The notes: generated by a model from the letters alone, not told the origin. A DNA stretch of 64,000 nt from Azolla pinnata (GCA_037176905.1 JBBBWG010019445.1:1-64000), one strand, 5' to 3'; shown: positions 9,701 to 22,800, counted from the first letter of the stretch. Translations and numbers: made by a program.

Positions 9701-12700
9701 AAGCATATGACAATTGAGCATACGCAAAAAGTACGCCCCCAGCCTGCACAATCAAAGTTTCCTTCAGAACATAATAACCAACGACAGGGGCATTTATTAT
9801 TTTCACGAGAGAAATGTATCCTTATTGAAGTGGCAATGCAACTCTCTTTAGAAATAGACATTAACCCGAAATCCTATCATCTTCATTTGGGCATCACAGT
9901 TAAGAGTTCAAGAAGACGATTACTAAGAATAGCTTTCGAATGGCCATACAGGAGAATAAGGGTCAACCCATGGGACGTAGATTGTCTAGAATGTTGGGGA
10001 AAAGAGTATGTTTGATAGGAAAAACACACTGTATTGCTAAAAGAATGACCCTATATTTAAATTTTAGTATGCAGATGTGCCAGGTTTCATATTCAATATT
10101 CTAGAGTATTGGCAGAAACCATTCCTTCCATTCCTTCCATTCCTTCCATTCCTTCCATGTCTTGTAATAACTCCGATTCTAAAAGAACTTTATTGGCATT
10201 GCAAAGCACAAATACAAGAGATAATTCTCAATACGTATAGTTATGCCTGGATCAAATCATAATACACACAGTGGCAGTACTATTCCAAGTAGGGTTGTCA
10301 AGGTATTGGACAATGGTTTTAAAGAGCACAGAGAAGGCCCACTAAACACCACCTTAAGTGGCAGCACCTTCTTTGGTAAACGACTGATTCAGTGGGGGTC
10401 CAGAAATAGGATGTGGGCTTTTGAAGAACTTTTGGTGAGAGTTTTGTGAAGATGATATATGAAACATATGATAAATATTTGATGTTCCACAGAGAAAGAT
10501 GTGTTCTTGTAACATGTTTTCCCAGACACAGCTACGTGAGAAAAACTAGAAAGAGAAAGTAAGTGGAAGAGATCAGGGAAGCAGAATAGAGTCACAAGCT
10601 GCCAGTACTGAGGAAGTATTTACAGCTTTCCATGAAAATAAATCTTTATCATAAGCCAGCTGAAACTAGAACATTATAAACTGTGTAAGCAGAAATAAAG
10701 TATCTGTGCTGGTGAGACCTACTCAGTCTTCTGTATGAATCAGTGCCCTTATGTTGACTAAGATCTACACCATATGTCAGAAAATGACTAAGATCTACTT
10801 ATGTCAGAAGTAGAGTGTAAGTACCTCAAGTAAAGAGAAAATTGAGAACGAATAGATCATGCAGTTGGGCAATAGCTAGCAAATTGTACAGGATGAAATT
10901 GTGAGTTTTAGAAAACAAAGAACATGACCTTCGGATTGATCATGTCTTGAAAATTTCCAGTTTGCAATCAAAACTTATGTCAACCATTTATTAAATATGT
11001 TCAGTATTAGCCACAAACCTTGCCAATGCCCTGTATGACAAGTACATATGTCACCAAACAACGAACAAACGTGGCTAATGCTTCAGCCTTCACACGCAAA
11101 TGTAGCAAAAGCATGTTCTGTGCTAAGATATATAAAGGTTCGCTTAGAATTTCTATAATACATGATATACCTGCATGATTATAAATGCAGTCAGTAAAAA
11201 ATAAACCTCCAGATTATCAACGCTGATTCAACAAGTAATAATACTTAGAACAGTTTATCAGCAGATATAAACACCTATTTTAGTTCTCAGCATACACAAT
11301 CACCTATTTGCATTACCTCAGTTTGAAACATGAGCAAGTTTCTGTCAGGTTATCTATGAGCTGTCTAATGCTAGTCTCAGGCATATATGACACCCTATTA
11401 CCAGATTCCACTTCTATACCTCCTTATATAGAGTGTTTTCACAAGTACGTAGTGTCAAACTCAAGTTCATAATAACAACTTCATGGTGTACGATGTGCCA
11501 CTACATGGAGAGAAAAATTACTATGGGACTAAAAATGCATATAAAAATTATGCAACAAATAACATGTCAAGACTCGAGTCTCATACCAAGAACCATGAAT
11601 GCATGTGAGGATTCTTTTGAGCTTCTGACAGCTTTTTGGGACAAAACAGATACATAAGATAGTAGTGATAGGATCACTCCGAAGGGAACTGTTAACCAAG
11701 CAATTGTCATGAGTTTGCTTCCATGTGTTGATTTTGAGATTGCATGACTGTCCAATACAATTTCACCAAATATCATCAGAAAGATCACTTCCACAGTTAA
11801 TTTTCCAAAAAATCATTTCATTCACACAAAACAAGAATTACCTAAACTCAGTCCGCAGACATGCTCGTCGAAACCCTTCTCTGCTCAGGAATAAAACTGT
11901 TGTTATCAAAAGGTGGAATTGTATAGCAAAGACCTGCATAAGGAGAAAATATCCCTTGAAGAAACAAAAATATGTAGAATTCATTCACGCTGTCATTGTA
12001 ATGATACCTCATATGTTCATCCCTTGGCTACCAGTAACGTCATAGATGATCATTTACAACCTTCTTAATAAACTGTTTTTACACCTATAGAGTTTGCTTG
12101 TAATCATTCCTAAATTTTCATACTAATTTTTATAGAGAGTAAATGGAGCTCTATTCGTTGTATATTTAGGAATTGGTGTCACTTTTTATTCAAATCTTGC
12201 AAGCATGATGTCATTTTTTGGAAAATTTCTCACTCCAGTAAAATTAATTCCAATGCTCACCACAGAAAGCATAGTCTGTGAGATGGAGGCATAAAACGAA
12301 GGTGACCCATGTCTGATGATCAAGAAGGAAAATGTATGATGGATGTTCTTCTTCTGAACATTCATTGTCTAGTGGTCTGACAGTAGACTATCGTCCAAGT
12401 AAATATCAAATCTACCCTTCTGTCAAAACAATCCATATTTTGAGCAATAGGGCCTAAATATTGTTTAGCCTTAACAATTTTTTTGAGTTTCAGAATCACA
12501 ATTGCAGGTTAGGAACTGCCTCAGAACTCCTGCTACATTTTCTTTCAATTCCACTATTGCCCTCCAATTTTCTGCATTTTCCCCAAAAACCTTAGATCGA
12601 TGCCCTGTTAGGCAACTACAAGTGTTATTTGAAAGATTGTAATCTGTGTCAATTTACAGCATCCCCTGTCTCCTTCAGGAATTTCCTGGGAGCTGTTGCA

Positions 12701-13123
12701 AAGAAAAAGTCAGAGGCATTCTAAGAAAACCTACAATTTTTAAAAATGTTTCAAGGAAACCCGTCAGTTTTTTATATCTTCACAGCTTTTGGTAAAATGG
12801 ATGTAGTCGCAACCTGTTCTAAGCTTGTGCGAATTGTGCATCCTAGTATCTCTGTGGAGAATCTTACTTGGAAAGTCATGTTACCAGGGGTAGCATTGAA
12901 CTAGGCTAACAAAATACAAAATTGTTTTAAAACTATATATCATCTTTTATAAGAATCATAAACCACTCTGCTTATCATTCTGTAATGTATATAGAAACAA
13001 TGAATTTTCTGCTTATGAACCAATTGAGAAAAAAGTATTTACCCCATAATCTTCCTGTGAGAGGCGACGTGCAATGAGAAGGTTCAACGAGAAAGAGAAG
13101 ATTCGAGATGCAATCTGAGAAAC
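6739..13123 (-). CDS. RFT1: RFT1 homolog, ER membrane protein of lipid-linked oligosaccharide assembly
   Basis: RFT1 is a multi-pass ER protein needed for dolichol-linked Man5GlcNAc2 to reach the lumen for N-glycosylation; whether it is itself the flippase is disputed. Exons in transcript order (high to low): 13123-13043, 11933-11842, 11747-11587, 11170-11019, 9743-9595, 9516-9356, 9253-9170, 9056-8985, 8139-8002, 7769-7614, 7514-7462, 7362-6739. All phases match. Diagnostic stretches: [95 protein letters not shown] and [16 protein letters not shown]. The first acceptor could be 13123 or 13115. The first exon (about 20 residues plus ATG) is not fixed; candidates lie near 13889-13964 and 14377-14476, none persuasive. 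The last exon reads about 130 residues past the usual C-terminus, so a further intron or a true extension exists there. Intron 4 contains a 9-bp CCATTCCTT repeat (10122-10160). Confidence 0.9.
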
Positions 13124-13551
13124 TGAATGGATACGGATATATATCAATGTAATTTCTTATCATTGGGAATACAGCAACACATACGTAAAAATTAACAGAG
13201 GAAGAGATAGACTTCATTAATTAGCTTTAGATTTGATAACCCATTTACATACATAAGTTGATAGATAATACTTTGACACTCACATCGACTTTTAAAAAGG
13301 TATTTTTCTTTATCCATATTTCACTATAAACATGAAATCTCGTGCTATCTTCCTACACACAAACAACGCAACTTTATGTGTGATTGAACATGCTTACTCG
13401 TGAGTATTGGATTAAATCTCTTTATGTTAAAATGCACGCAAACATAGAGGCTTCAAGACATGATTCTTGCTCAAAAGTTAGGGTTGTTCTATTGAATGGC
13501 TTACCGTTAGTATCGACAACAAAGTATGGCTAATTCTTGAATACCTAACTG

Positions 13552-13909
13552 GCGAGAGTTTGGATGAATTTTGCAGGACCAATGCAAGGCAAAGCAACAA
13601 ATACAAAACGTTGGGCAGAAGAATCTTACTCATGAGCTGGAAAAATGTTTGCAGAAGGTGGGATCCCTTTTCTTGGTTTGCATCCTTGGCCATTTCTTCT
13701 TCAAGTTACAAGGGCCTGAAGAACAAAACGATGATGATGATGACAACGATAATGACGAAGACGAGATGATGGATGGTCAGTCGTCACATCAGATCACCAT
13801 TGTGATACATCATGGCACATGCATGTTCTCCAAACACTGGAGAGGTTATGGTCTGGTTCTAAATGAGCAGACGAAGGAGAAGAGTTACCACAAATGTGTG
13901 TATACTTAA
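13552..13909 (+). other. possible exon of an unrecognised gene
   Basis: After a good acceptor (TTTTGCAG ending at 13575) the plus strand reads an amphipathic, coiled-coil-like stretch (NLTHELEKCLQK), a hydrophobic segment (GSLFLVCILGHFFF), then an Asp/Glu/Asn run and a stop at 13907. The order helix, membrane segment, acidic tail looks protein-like, but no upstream exon is visible, the acidic run comes from a GATGAT repeat, and I recognise no family. Confidence 0.2.
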
Positions 13910-14376
13910 GATCGCCATCACCAAAAGCCTCAACCGTGCAGGGACGCAGAGCATCAGTGTACATTTGGTCGTTGCTAATTTAGTCAACCAGCAAAAACAT
14001 TGAATTGAATTCTAATTTTCATCTCCCTATTCTACACAAAAAGTCCCGATAAATCACGACGGATTAGGGTCAATGGAGCTTGTTCCAGATAAGTGGTGGG
14101 GTTACGATAGGGGGAAGCTAGACCTGATTTCCTACGCCTACATATGCATATACACGCATGCCTGCAAATGCAAATACACAATCGACGCATACTATATACA
14201 ACACGACCGCAAAATGCATGTTTTACCTATGCTGAGACATTTGGAAACAACGATGACAACAATCAGCAACTAAAAACGGGGCTTCTCGGATCCCTGACCA
14301 CCAGCTTCTCTAGAATGGATTGCAGGTTACGGTTAAAAGCAGGGTTCGGGGTTCGGTAGAATGGCCAAAGAGCACC

Positions 14377-14476
14377 TACCGGCTTGCGATGTTGGAGAGT
14401 GGCGGCGAGAAGGTGAGGGGCGTCCGGTTCTGCTGCGATAGGAGCTGATCGATCCGATCCTCCAGCTTCTCCGCCT
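14377..14476 (-). other. possible GC-rich exon
   Basis: Reading the minus strand, a TGTGCAG acceptor and a CCG|GTAGGT donor bound a GC-rich block. It encodes a charged helix (EKLEDRIDQLLSQQNR) followed by a Ser/Pro stretch. It could be a 5' exon of RFT1 or part of another gene. The helical frame is out of phase with the first placed RFT1 exon, and another frame that fits in phase gives only a basic, low-complexity N-terminus. Confidence 0.2.
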
Positions 14477-14575
14477 GCACATGCGTTGAACGAAGAGCAG
14501 TATGAGACTGTGGGAGGATCGATCCCTGATCAGATGGCAGCGAAGGTGCGCCGTAGAGAAGCCATGGAACCTGTA

Positions 14576-15290
14576 TGAATGTATGAATGCGTGCATGTAT
14601 GTATGTATGTATGTGTGCATGTATGTATGTATGTGTGTATGTATGTGTGTATGTATGTATGGATGTATGTATGTATGTATGTATGTGTGTATGTATTGCG
14701 TGTATGTGTATGTATGTATGTGTGCATGTGTATGCGTGCATGCATGTATTGCGTCTTTGTGCATGTATGTATGTATTGTATGTGGGTGTGCATGTATGTG
14801 TGCGTGCATGTATGTGTGCGTATGCATGTGTGTGTATGTATGTATGTATGTGTATGTGCGTATGTATATGTATATGTATATGTATGTATGCATGCACTGT
14901 ATGGATGTATGCATTGTATGTATGCGTGCAGGTATGTATGTATGTGTGTGTATGTATGTGTGTGTATGTGTGCATGCATGTATGTATGTGGGTGTGCATG
15001 TATGTATGTGTGCATGCATGCATGCATGTATGTATGTATGTATGTATGTGTGCATGTATGTGTGCATTTGTGTGCATGTATGTATGTGTGCATTTGTGTG
15101 CATGTATGTATGTGTGCATTTGTGTGCATGTATGTATGTGCGTGCATGTATGCATGCATACATGCATGCATGTGTGCGTGCATATATGTATGCATGCATG
15201 TGTGTATGTGTGCATGTATGTATGCATGCGTGTATGTGTGTGCGTGTGGCATGTGCATGTATGTTATGCATGCATGCATGCATGTGTTTG
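14576..15290. repeat. 0.7-kb TGTA/TGCA compound microsatellite
   Basis: Interrupted ATGT tetramers with TGTG and TGCA variants run for about 715 bp. Larger units appear inside it, for example three tandem copies of a block starting GTGTGCATTTGTGTGCATG between 15058 and 15140. Long open frames on both strands (Cys-Met-Tyr-Val and His-Thr-Tyr-Ile periodic peptides) are artefacts of a 4-bp repeat that contains no stop triplet. Confidence 0.95.
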
Positions 15291-15352
15291 CGTGGGCAGA
15301 AACGCATACATGTTCATATATGTGAAAGGTACTTCACGCCTTTTGGTCATGA

Positions 15353-15450
15353 CGATGGTGGTGAGTGATGGTGATGATGGGAGGATGATATGATATGATG
15401 ATGATTGTGGTGGTGGTGATGATGGTGATGATGGTATGATGCCATAATGG
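15353..15450. repeat. GATGGT/ATGATG repeat
   Basis: Interrupted GGTGAT and ATGATG units follow the tetranucleotide array. The composition is the same as the array in LTPG intron 1, but much shorter. Confidence 0.8.
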
Positions 15451-17172
15451 TGATGCAGAAACTTGTGATGATGATAAGAAGCAAGACAAGAGGATGAAAT
15501 TAAGAAAAGAAGAAGAAAGTGTGTCGAGCACAACGAGAAACTAGAAATTTCTGAAGGAAGAAGGAAAGAGTGGAATGGACCGAATCGCAATAAGGTTGGC
15601 GATCTTTTGTAGTATGTGTTGAACATCAGGACGAGGGAGCATAAAGCATAATGATCTACAAAGTTTTGGATGTGATTACTTATAAAAATTATCACGACAT
15701 TACTTTTGTGTTGTGAGCCTCTAACTTGGTCAATCTTGTAATTTTTAGTGATTTTTTCTTGTGATCTCTTGAGGGTTTCTGCTTCGAATTTTCATGCATT
15801 CTGAAATTTTCATGTATGTATGTGTGTGTGTATGTATGTATTAGAAAGGAAACCAATCTGAAAAGAAAGAAAACGCACGACAGTGATTGCATTATTACGT
15901 GCTCGTTTTTAACGTTGTTAGATCGATTACCATATTATACTGTTTATTGTTGTCGAATGCGTCGATCTTACCATTGTCTAGACTAGATATGGTGATCGTT
16001 TCATATACTATTCTTGCCATTTTCAATGGAATTCAGATACGATAACTCTACTCGCTTCATTAAAACCATTCCCAAATTCTTTTCTGTGATCTCGAAACGG
16101 ACGCATTTAGAAAACCCTGCACATGAAGGCACTCCTGAAGCTCAGAAGGACGCGGTGCTAAGAGACTGTGAGACTTCGCCGAGGAATAGTTGATCGACCG
16201 AAAGAAGGCGCAAATCATCGAGAAGATCATTAAGAGCGAATTATGCTTAGAGGCTGGATGAACGGAATTAGAAGGAGCAAAACCTGTCTTTTAGCAAATA
16301 CGATGCGGTTAGATCACGTTGTGATCATTCAATGCATGCGTTCATTTTTAGTACGCAGGTTAGCCGTGCTTGTACGTGTTAGGTGGCCGCAGAAAGCAAA
16401 ATGCCAACGAACATGAGACCTGCGAGGATTCGCTTAGAAAACACGTGGAAAATCTACTCTGGAAGGTTAGGTTTTGCTCCGCTTGTGCGGCCACCCAACC
16501 ACCCGAAAGGAAGCTTTCATTAGACCCCCATGAAAAACAAAAGCATTTTGCTCTCTGATACGAACATGCACGATTCGATCCGCTCACAACTTTGATGCAC
16601 GCAGAGCGTGTCGATGAAGGAAGAATCGAGGACCATTCGACGTGGTATGTGTGCATGATTTCCTGCGCAGGTGAGATTCGGATTCAGACGACACCTCATC
16701 GCACAATGTAAAAAGAATGCGGCATCGGTTGGTGTTAGAGATCAACGACATCGATGTTGTGCAATGCAGGTTTCATGTGAATCGCAGATGATGCCGGTCA
16801 TCTGGATTGCATTCGATCCCTGACATGCAGTGGCTAAAGCACTGGAAATCTGAATTGCCCGTAAATTCATAGGTACCATTATATCGCATATTCGGGGTGA
16901 TTTCACACTATATGCTGAAGCATCACGACATTGCTGGTTGTAACGAGACCAGACCAATGGTCCAATGGTAGATGAAGCATTCTTCTGGCCGTGCGGATCG
17001 ATGAAGGTTCGAACCAATCAAGGTTGAATCGGAGCGGGAAGCAATGTAGATGAACTGCATATTGAAGTTTCGTTCAAGATCAGACGAAGGTTCAAACCAA
17101 ATTTGGAATGAAACGGAGTAAGAATGCAATGCAGGTTGAAGTTTCATCCCAGAGCAGATGAAGGTTCCAACC
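15451..17172. other. intergenic, no gene seen
   Basis: No frame with recognisable domains, no tRNA-like arms and no long repeat apart from a TATG run near 15813-15840. Open frames on both strands at about 16360-16660 are short and featureless. Confidence 0.6.
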
Positions 17173-17452
17173 AATCTGGAATCTGCTCCAGTGCAGATTG
17201 AACTTTCGGACCAACCTGGAATCTGCTCCAGTGCAGATTCAACTTTCTGACCAATCTGGTATCTGCTCCAGTGCAGATTCAACTTTCTGACCAATCTGGT
17301 ATCTACTCCAGTGCAGATTGAACTTTCGGACCAATCTGGAATCTGCTCCAATGCAGATTGAACTTCCAGACCAATCTGGAATCTGCTCCAGTGCAGATTG
17401 AACTTTCGGACCAATCTGGAATCTACTCCACTGCAGATTGAACTTTTGGAAT
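17173..17452. repeat. 40-bp minisatellite, about seven copies
   Basis: Units beginning TGGAATCTGCTCCAGTGCAG and ending GGACCAATC repeat with an exact 40-bp period and few substitutions. Decayed units flank it (GAAGGTTC(C/G)AACCAA at 17000-17170 and 17480-17505). A 275-codon minus-strand frame crosses it, but 40 is not a multiple of three, so the peptide repeat rotates through frames and is not a conserved protein. Confidence 0.9.
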
Positions 17453-18461
17453 GAAATCGGAGCCGAATGCAGTGCAGATGAAGTGCCGATTGAAGATTCG
17501 AACCAAACCATTTGGGCAAGCCATGGATTCTGGATCGAAGAATATTCTCTTTCTCCTTCTTCTTTCTTTGGCCCCCCCTTTCTCTTTTTAGTAACCTTTC
17601 TTTTTCTTCTCTCTTTTTTCTTTTGCAAAGGGCCAAAAATGGAGCGCGGACAAAATTAAACCCAATATATTTTGTAAATAAATTCCCCCTTTTTTTCCTT
17701 GTTTTTTTTTTTACCGTGGGCGTCAAAAAATACGTACATGTTCTCATCACGGATGCAGTACTTGATCATCAAACAATAAAATCCCCAAAATTAAGCTTCA
17801 AAAAAATAAAACTCGAATTATGTCAGACTAATACATTAAGCAAAGGTAAATAAACATTTAATCCTGCAATAACATGTATTAAAATTAAGGGAGAATTATC
17901 AAAAAACAAAAATCATTATTAAATCACTAAATTACTACTCTGTTAATCATTAATCCCTCTAATTTTAGTCCTTCCCTTACTAGTGCTACGCTTCTTTGCT
18001 AATCGATTCTATCCTTCTCTTACTAATCGCTTCAATCTGTCTCTTCTCATATTAATGATGCTTGATCTTTTGCCACTATTATTTACTGATTGCTTCTTAC
18101 TTCCTACCGTTTTTTAATTATAGACCCCATTGCTAGTCACGAACCTTGATCTCTTCGTGGTTATTTTTTTCCACTGTTATGGAGTTAATTCTAACAAGAA
18201 AGACAATTGTTTGTGCGATTGTGGAGTACACAACAACATGGTCAATCGGGATTACAAAATCACTCAGAACGATGCCAGACATTAATCGATCAGCCTCTCT
18301 TTCTCTTAATTCTTGATTTGAGCAGCAAAAATCAAACCGATTTTTTCTAAGTAGAATAAAATGAGTAACTCTCGAGCTAAAATAATTGCACAAAAACAAT
18401 AAAAAATAATGCTTCAAATGCATTAAAAAAAGGGGGATAAGTACGAACACATTACAGATTA
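17453..18461. other. AT-rich intergenic DNA
   Basis: A pyrimidine-rich stretch (about 17540-17720) gives way to AT-rich sequence. No exon, RNA gene or clear mobile element. A 105-codon minus-strand frame at 18133-18450 has no features I can interpret. Confidence 0.55.
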
Positions 18462-18854
18462 GGGAAAATGACCAAAAACGCCTAACAAAATTCTAAATTA
18501 TATTTTAAAGCCTACCCAAACTAGAAATTACAAATTAATGCCTAGTTTCAAGGTTAACGCACAATTGATTGATTAACACCAGATCAAGTAGCTGTGAATT
18601 CAATTAACATGAAATTAGATCATTGATTGAGGCTTAATCACTTGATTAGAACCAAATTAACGCGTTAATCAATTGATCAGATTCCAAAATTACTAACTTT
18701 AGTTCGTCGAATGTAGCAAGGAAATCGATTGGGATCAATTAGTGAGAAGCGAATAGGAACAAGATCAATACTAGCGGAATTAATCGGGTGTCGATTTTTA
18801 GTGGAAGATAAGATTAGGCTTGTGATTTCACTAGGCGTTAAAATGTAATTCTCC
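18462..18854. mobile_element. TIR element copy 1 (MITE, PIF/Harbinger-like)
   Basis: The left end GGGAAAATGACC...AACGCCTAAC and the right end TAGGCGTTAAAATGTAATTCTCC are inverted relatives, and a TTA trinucleotide flanks both sides (18459-18461 and 18855-18857). Three base TWA duplications are typical of PIF/Harbinger. The interior is AT-rich, full of ATTGATTAAC and TTAACGCGTTAA motifs, and non-coding. It matches three other segments in this window. Confidence 0.7.
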
Positions 18855-18879
18855 TTAGATCTTATAAGGACAATTATAA

Positions 18880-18910
<31 letters not shown>

Positions 18911-19387
18911 GTTAATTAATTAACGATAATATATACGTAGATGAATCAAAATCAAGGGATTAATCATGAGATAAAACAATTATTAAATGCGCCATAAAGC
19001 AATTATTAAATAGGAAACAATTATTAAATGCGAGATAAAAGGGCAAGCGAAGAAACGCCACGTAATAATAATAATATCAACGAGAAAAGGAAGTAAATGA
19101 TTCGTGGCAGCCGCACATTATTTGAAACAGATTATTTAAAAAAAAAAGAAACACAAAAAATGCCGCTGGCGAAAAACAAAAAAAGGAAAGGAGGGGAAAA
19201 ATAATTTCCGTANNNNNNNNNNNNNNNNNNNNNNNNNNNNNNNNNNNNNNNNNNNNNNNNNNNNNNNNNNNNNNNNNNNNNNNNNNNNNNNNNNNNNNNN
19301 NNNNNNNNNNNNTTATTTATTTATTTCGGGGTCTATTTTTATATTGTTTTTCATACTTTCTTTTTTCTACACACTTCCAAAAAACTC
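18855..19387. other. AT-rich spacer with assembly gap
   Basis: An AAAT run (about 18878-18908) and repeated CAATTATTAAAT(G/A) phrases (18970-19040) precede the gap. TTAT repeats resume after it. No gene seen. Confidence 0.6.
19213..19312. other. assembly gap (100 N)
   Basis: Exactly 100 unresolved bases, the conventional placeholder for a gap of unknown size. It lies about 535 bp upstream of the kinase start codon, so part of that promoter may be missing. Confidence 0.99.
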
Positions 19388-19388
19388 T

Positions 19389-19389
19389 T

Positions 19390-19422
<33 letters not shown>

Positions 19423-19752
19423 CTCTCTCAAAGGAAGCAGCTCGAGCTCGCCATCGCCATCGCCATCGCCATCGCCATCGCCAGAACTCAGACAGACGCA
19501 CAGACACGCCGACGCAACACAGAGAGCCGAGAACAGTTCCTCGCTCCGCCTCCTCAAGTTCTTCACGGCCTTCTCATGAAGATCTCCGCTTGCTCGTAGC
19601 CCTCTTCAACCGTCTCGCATCGACTGTTCGCCATACGTCTCATCCGTGCCTTCTCCCCGCTCCTCCTCCTCTTCCTCCTGGTTTTTACTCCCTCCGTTCG
19701 TCATCGTTTCGCAGAGCAGTGCCTCTCTCTCTCTCTCTCTCTCTCGCTCTCT
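19389..19752. repeat. TC and CATCGC microsatellites in the kinase leader
   Basis: A TC/TTTC run (19389-19431), a CATCGC hexamer run (19450-19482) and a second CT run (19722-19757) precede the kinase start codon. Pyrimidine-rich runs are common in plant 5' untranslated regions, and these probably lie in the transcript leader or core promoter. Confidence 0.7.
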
Positions 19753-19847
19753 CTCGCTCTCTGACCTGGCGAGCTCCGTAGCTGCCTTCCCCAAAGAAGC
19801 TTCCTCTTCCACGGAACGACGTTGATGGTGGGAACGCTGACTATTGC

Positions 19848-22800
19848 ATGGGTAAAGAGGAGGGAAATGATCCGAGTTCGAAAGATGGCGAGGCGCCGTG
19901 GCCTCAAGATCTTCTGTCCGAGGTAAGTCTTCATCTAAAATCTAGACCTCGCCTCCTTAACCCTAATTCGGTCGACGAAGAGAAAGATAAGCATCCTATC
20001 TGGCAGCAAGCCTTGCGGGATCCTGTCGATCCGATGGATAGTGCTACACCGAAGAAGAAGAATGACGACCTATGCAAAACATCAGTTTTAGGCTCTGATT
20101 CTGATTCTCATTGCCATATTGCGAATCCATCATCGGATCAAATCGAATCGGCCGGTGGCAATGCGGAGCCGGTTAGGGTTAGGGTTTCTGAGAATCAAGT
20201 CAAGTTATTGTGCAGTTTCGGGGGGAGAATCATGCCCCGTCCGATTGATGGAAAGCTCAGGTATGTAGGCGGGGATACTCGCATCATAAGCATCAATAGA
20301 GGAACCTCCTTTTGTGATTTTATGAGCAAAATTATCGGCTTCTTCAGTTTTAGTGGCTCTGATTCGGCATGGCCACTGGTCAGGATTAAGTATCAGCTCC
20401 CCAATGAAGATCTTGATGCATTGGTCTCTGTGACATCCGATGATGATATGCAGAACATGATAGAAGAGTCCGAAAAGGCCAGTGGGAGTGGTAATCATAG
20501 GCTCCGGTTATTCTTCTTCCTGTCTTCTCCAGGGCCTGATATGGAATATGTAGTATCAGAACAGGCCATCAAATCGGGAGCAGAGTCAGTTCTAGGGATA
20601 TATGGTGATTCTAGCTCCCAAGAGCAGTTTTATGTTAATGCAATCAATGGTAACGTTTTGATGAATACCGGTGAAGATGTAGTAGCTAGTGCAGCAAGAA
20701 TGGCTGGATCTCATCGACAACAACAGCAGCAAGCAACGATATATAGTAAGAAAACGGCTTGCAGCTACAAGGATGTGGGTGATAATTTGATGACGTCTCA
20801 TTCGAAGAGCCCATCTACACCGATTTCAGCCCCGTCTTCACCTTCTCTGGCTCCTCGTCATAAGTCTGGTTTTGCTGGTATTGATGCCAATTCCCTTCAA
20901 GGTCTAAAGGAACGGCTCAGCCAAGTTGACCTCCATTCTCAGCAGCAATTTGAAGGGCCGGAATTCAGGGATAATCAATTTGTTGAATCTGTCGAGTCTG
21001 CTAGCTATTCCAATGCTTCTTATCACCACGAACCACAATGGTATAAGACTTGCCACGAGTCATCCAATGTGTTGCATCATGATCTTCCACCACCACAGTA
21101 CTCTCGGCTTTCCAATCAAAACTGTACTAAGCTTGGCATGGATTATGTAAGGCCTAAAGATTGGCATCGATGTGATCAACCATTCACTTGTTTGGAGTCA
21201 GATTCCCCGAGAAATATGGTTCATCATGATCTTTCTATTCCAAGAAATGTAATGAGCGATAATACCATGGAGTGTTGGCGTAGTATCTCAAATGCTAGGC
21301 AATTAGCTCGACCGCTAAAGCACTCTGTTTCGCAGTTGCAATTGAGTGAACAGCTTGATCAACAAGTGTGGCATAAGCAATCAGATACATCAGATGCTGA
21401 TAATGTTGAACATTACATAAGTGATTTGCACTATAAACAAGCACAAAGCTTCGATCTATTACACCATCAGCCTGCTCATCATGGCTATCCTAATGTGTCT
21501 GGTCATGATGTAGGTTATCGGAATGCTGAAGAACAATATGGCAAGCCGCTGTTTGTGCAGGTCCCTCCACGGAAACATGTACAAGCAATGCATGGATCCT
21601 CTCCACCGTCTGCATCTCACATTGGTCCATCGCTTTCAGGCTCACCAAGAGTTAACAGAATTCATGACTACAACCCTTCAAAATGCTCATGTGGTCTGCA
21701 GAACTCCCTGCTAGTTCATTGGGGCGTAACTGCTTCCATTGAAGATCAATCATGCAATGTATGGCAGCCTCATGTGAATAATGGGGATACGCAGTCCATG
21801 AGAAAGAATATTGGAGCTCGCCCTTTCTCTAGGTTTTGTGATAATATGAACCACCCTATAGATCCACAGTCTCCACGCCAGCCAATTTTAAGAACTGACA
21901 TAAACAGTAGAGATCAGCAAATTGGGAATTCTTGGTATCATGTCCATCGTAAAACATCTCGGGACTATCAAATGTCAGAATCGTATCAAGCAAAAAATTG
22001 TGCCTTGCAGTATGCTGATATCGCTCCTCAGCATTTGAATTTAATGCCAGCATCTCAGTACAAATGTTATGGCACAAGAAAGCAATGCTTTTGTGATGCT
22101 TGCAGTTCTGATAGAAACCAGCTTGTGGTGATGGGAGATGCCAGTTCTTCTGCTGGGAACAGAAAAGATCAGATGCTGGTGCCTAGCATGCAGAACAAAG
22201 GGTTCGAGCTGAGTGGTAAGGAAAATTTTGCAGCGAAAGTTCTGACCCGCAGATGCGAAGCCTTTGAAGACTCTAGTCTGGGTGGGAAATCATGTAGAGC
22301 TACAGTATCTTCACCTAAGGTTCAGCTTGCAGGAGTAGAGGCGACGAAAGTCATTGAAGTGCCTCATAATGGAGTGATTTATGAGAGAAGAGCTCAGATC
22401 CACCAGAACGGTATCAGTTATATGCCCGTTAAAGAGCATGAATTCTATTTGGACGGAAACTCTACTCCTGTGCATACTGTCTGTCAAACGCACTTACTTT
22501 CCCCAGATGTAATTCCATTGGATTCTTTAGTTGTAACAGAAGAGAGCTCCTATATTGTTCAGATGCAAGACTCTGTTGCTGTATCTACCTTAAGAAGCAC
22601 TGTTGATGATCAAAGTTGTCTCAATGCACCCACTTCCCCTGTATATGATAGGACCCCTCTACAAAGTGTACATACCACACCGTTTTCCTTCTCACCAAGC
22701 AATGAAGGGTCTCCGCGAGCAGAGCTTGATGATGTTAATGAAGAACTATTTGGAGCACGAGTATCTGATACTAAACTATTGGCGGATGGAATGATATCTT

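Noticed and set aside
14333-15368. Several 250-320 codon frames on both strands
   Set aside because: They are translations of the TGTA tetranucleotide repeat, which has no stop triplet. Cys-Met-Tyr-Val and His-Thr-Ile periodicity shows the origin.
16923-17750. 275-codon minus-strand frame with repeated SALEQIPDWSES-like peptides
   Set aside because: The underlying unit is 40 bp, not a multiple of three, so the peptide repeats rotate through frames. This is expected from a stop-poor minisatellite, not from a protein under selection.
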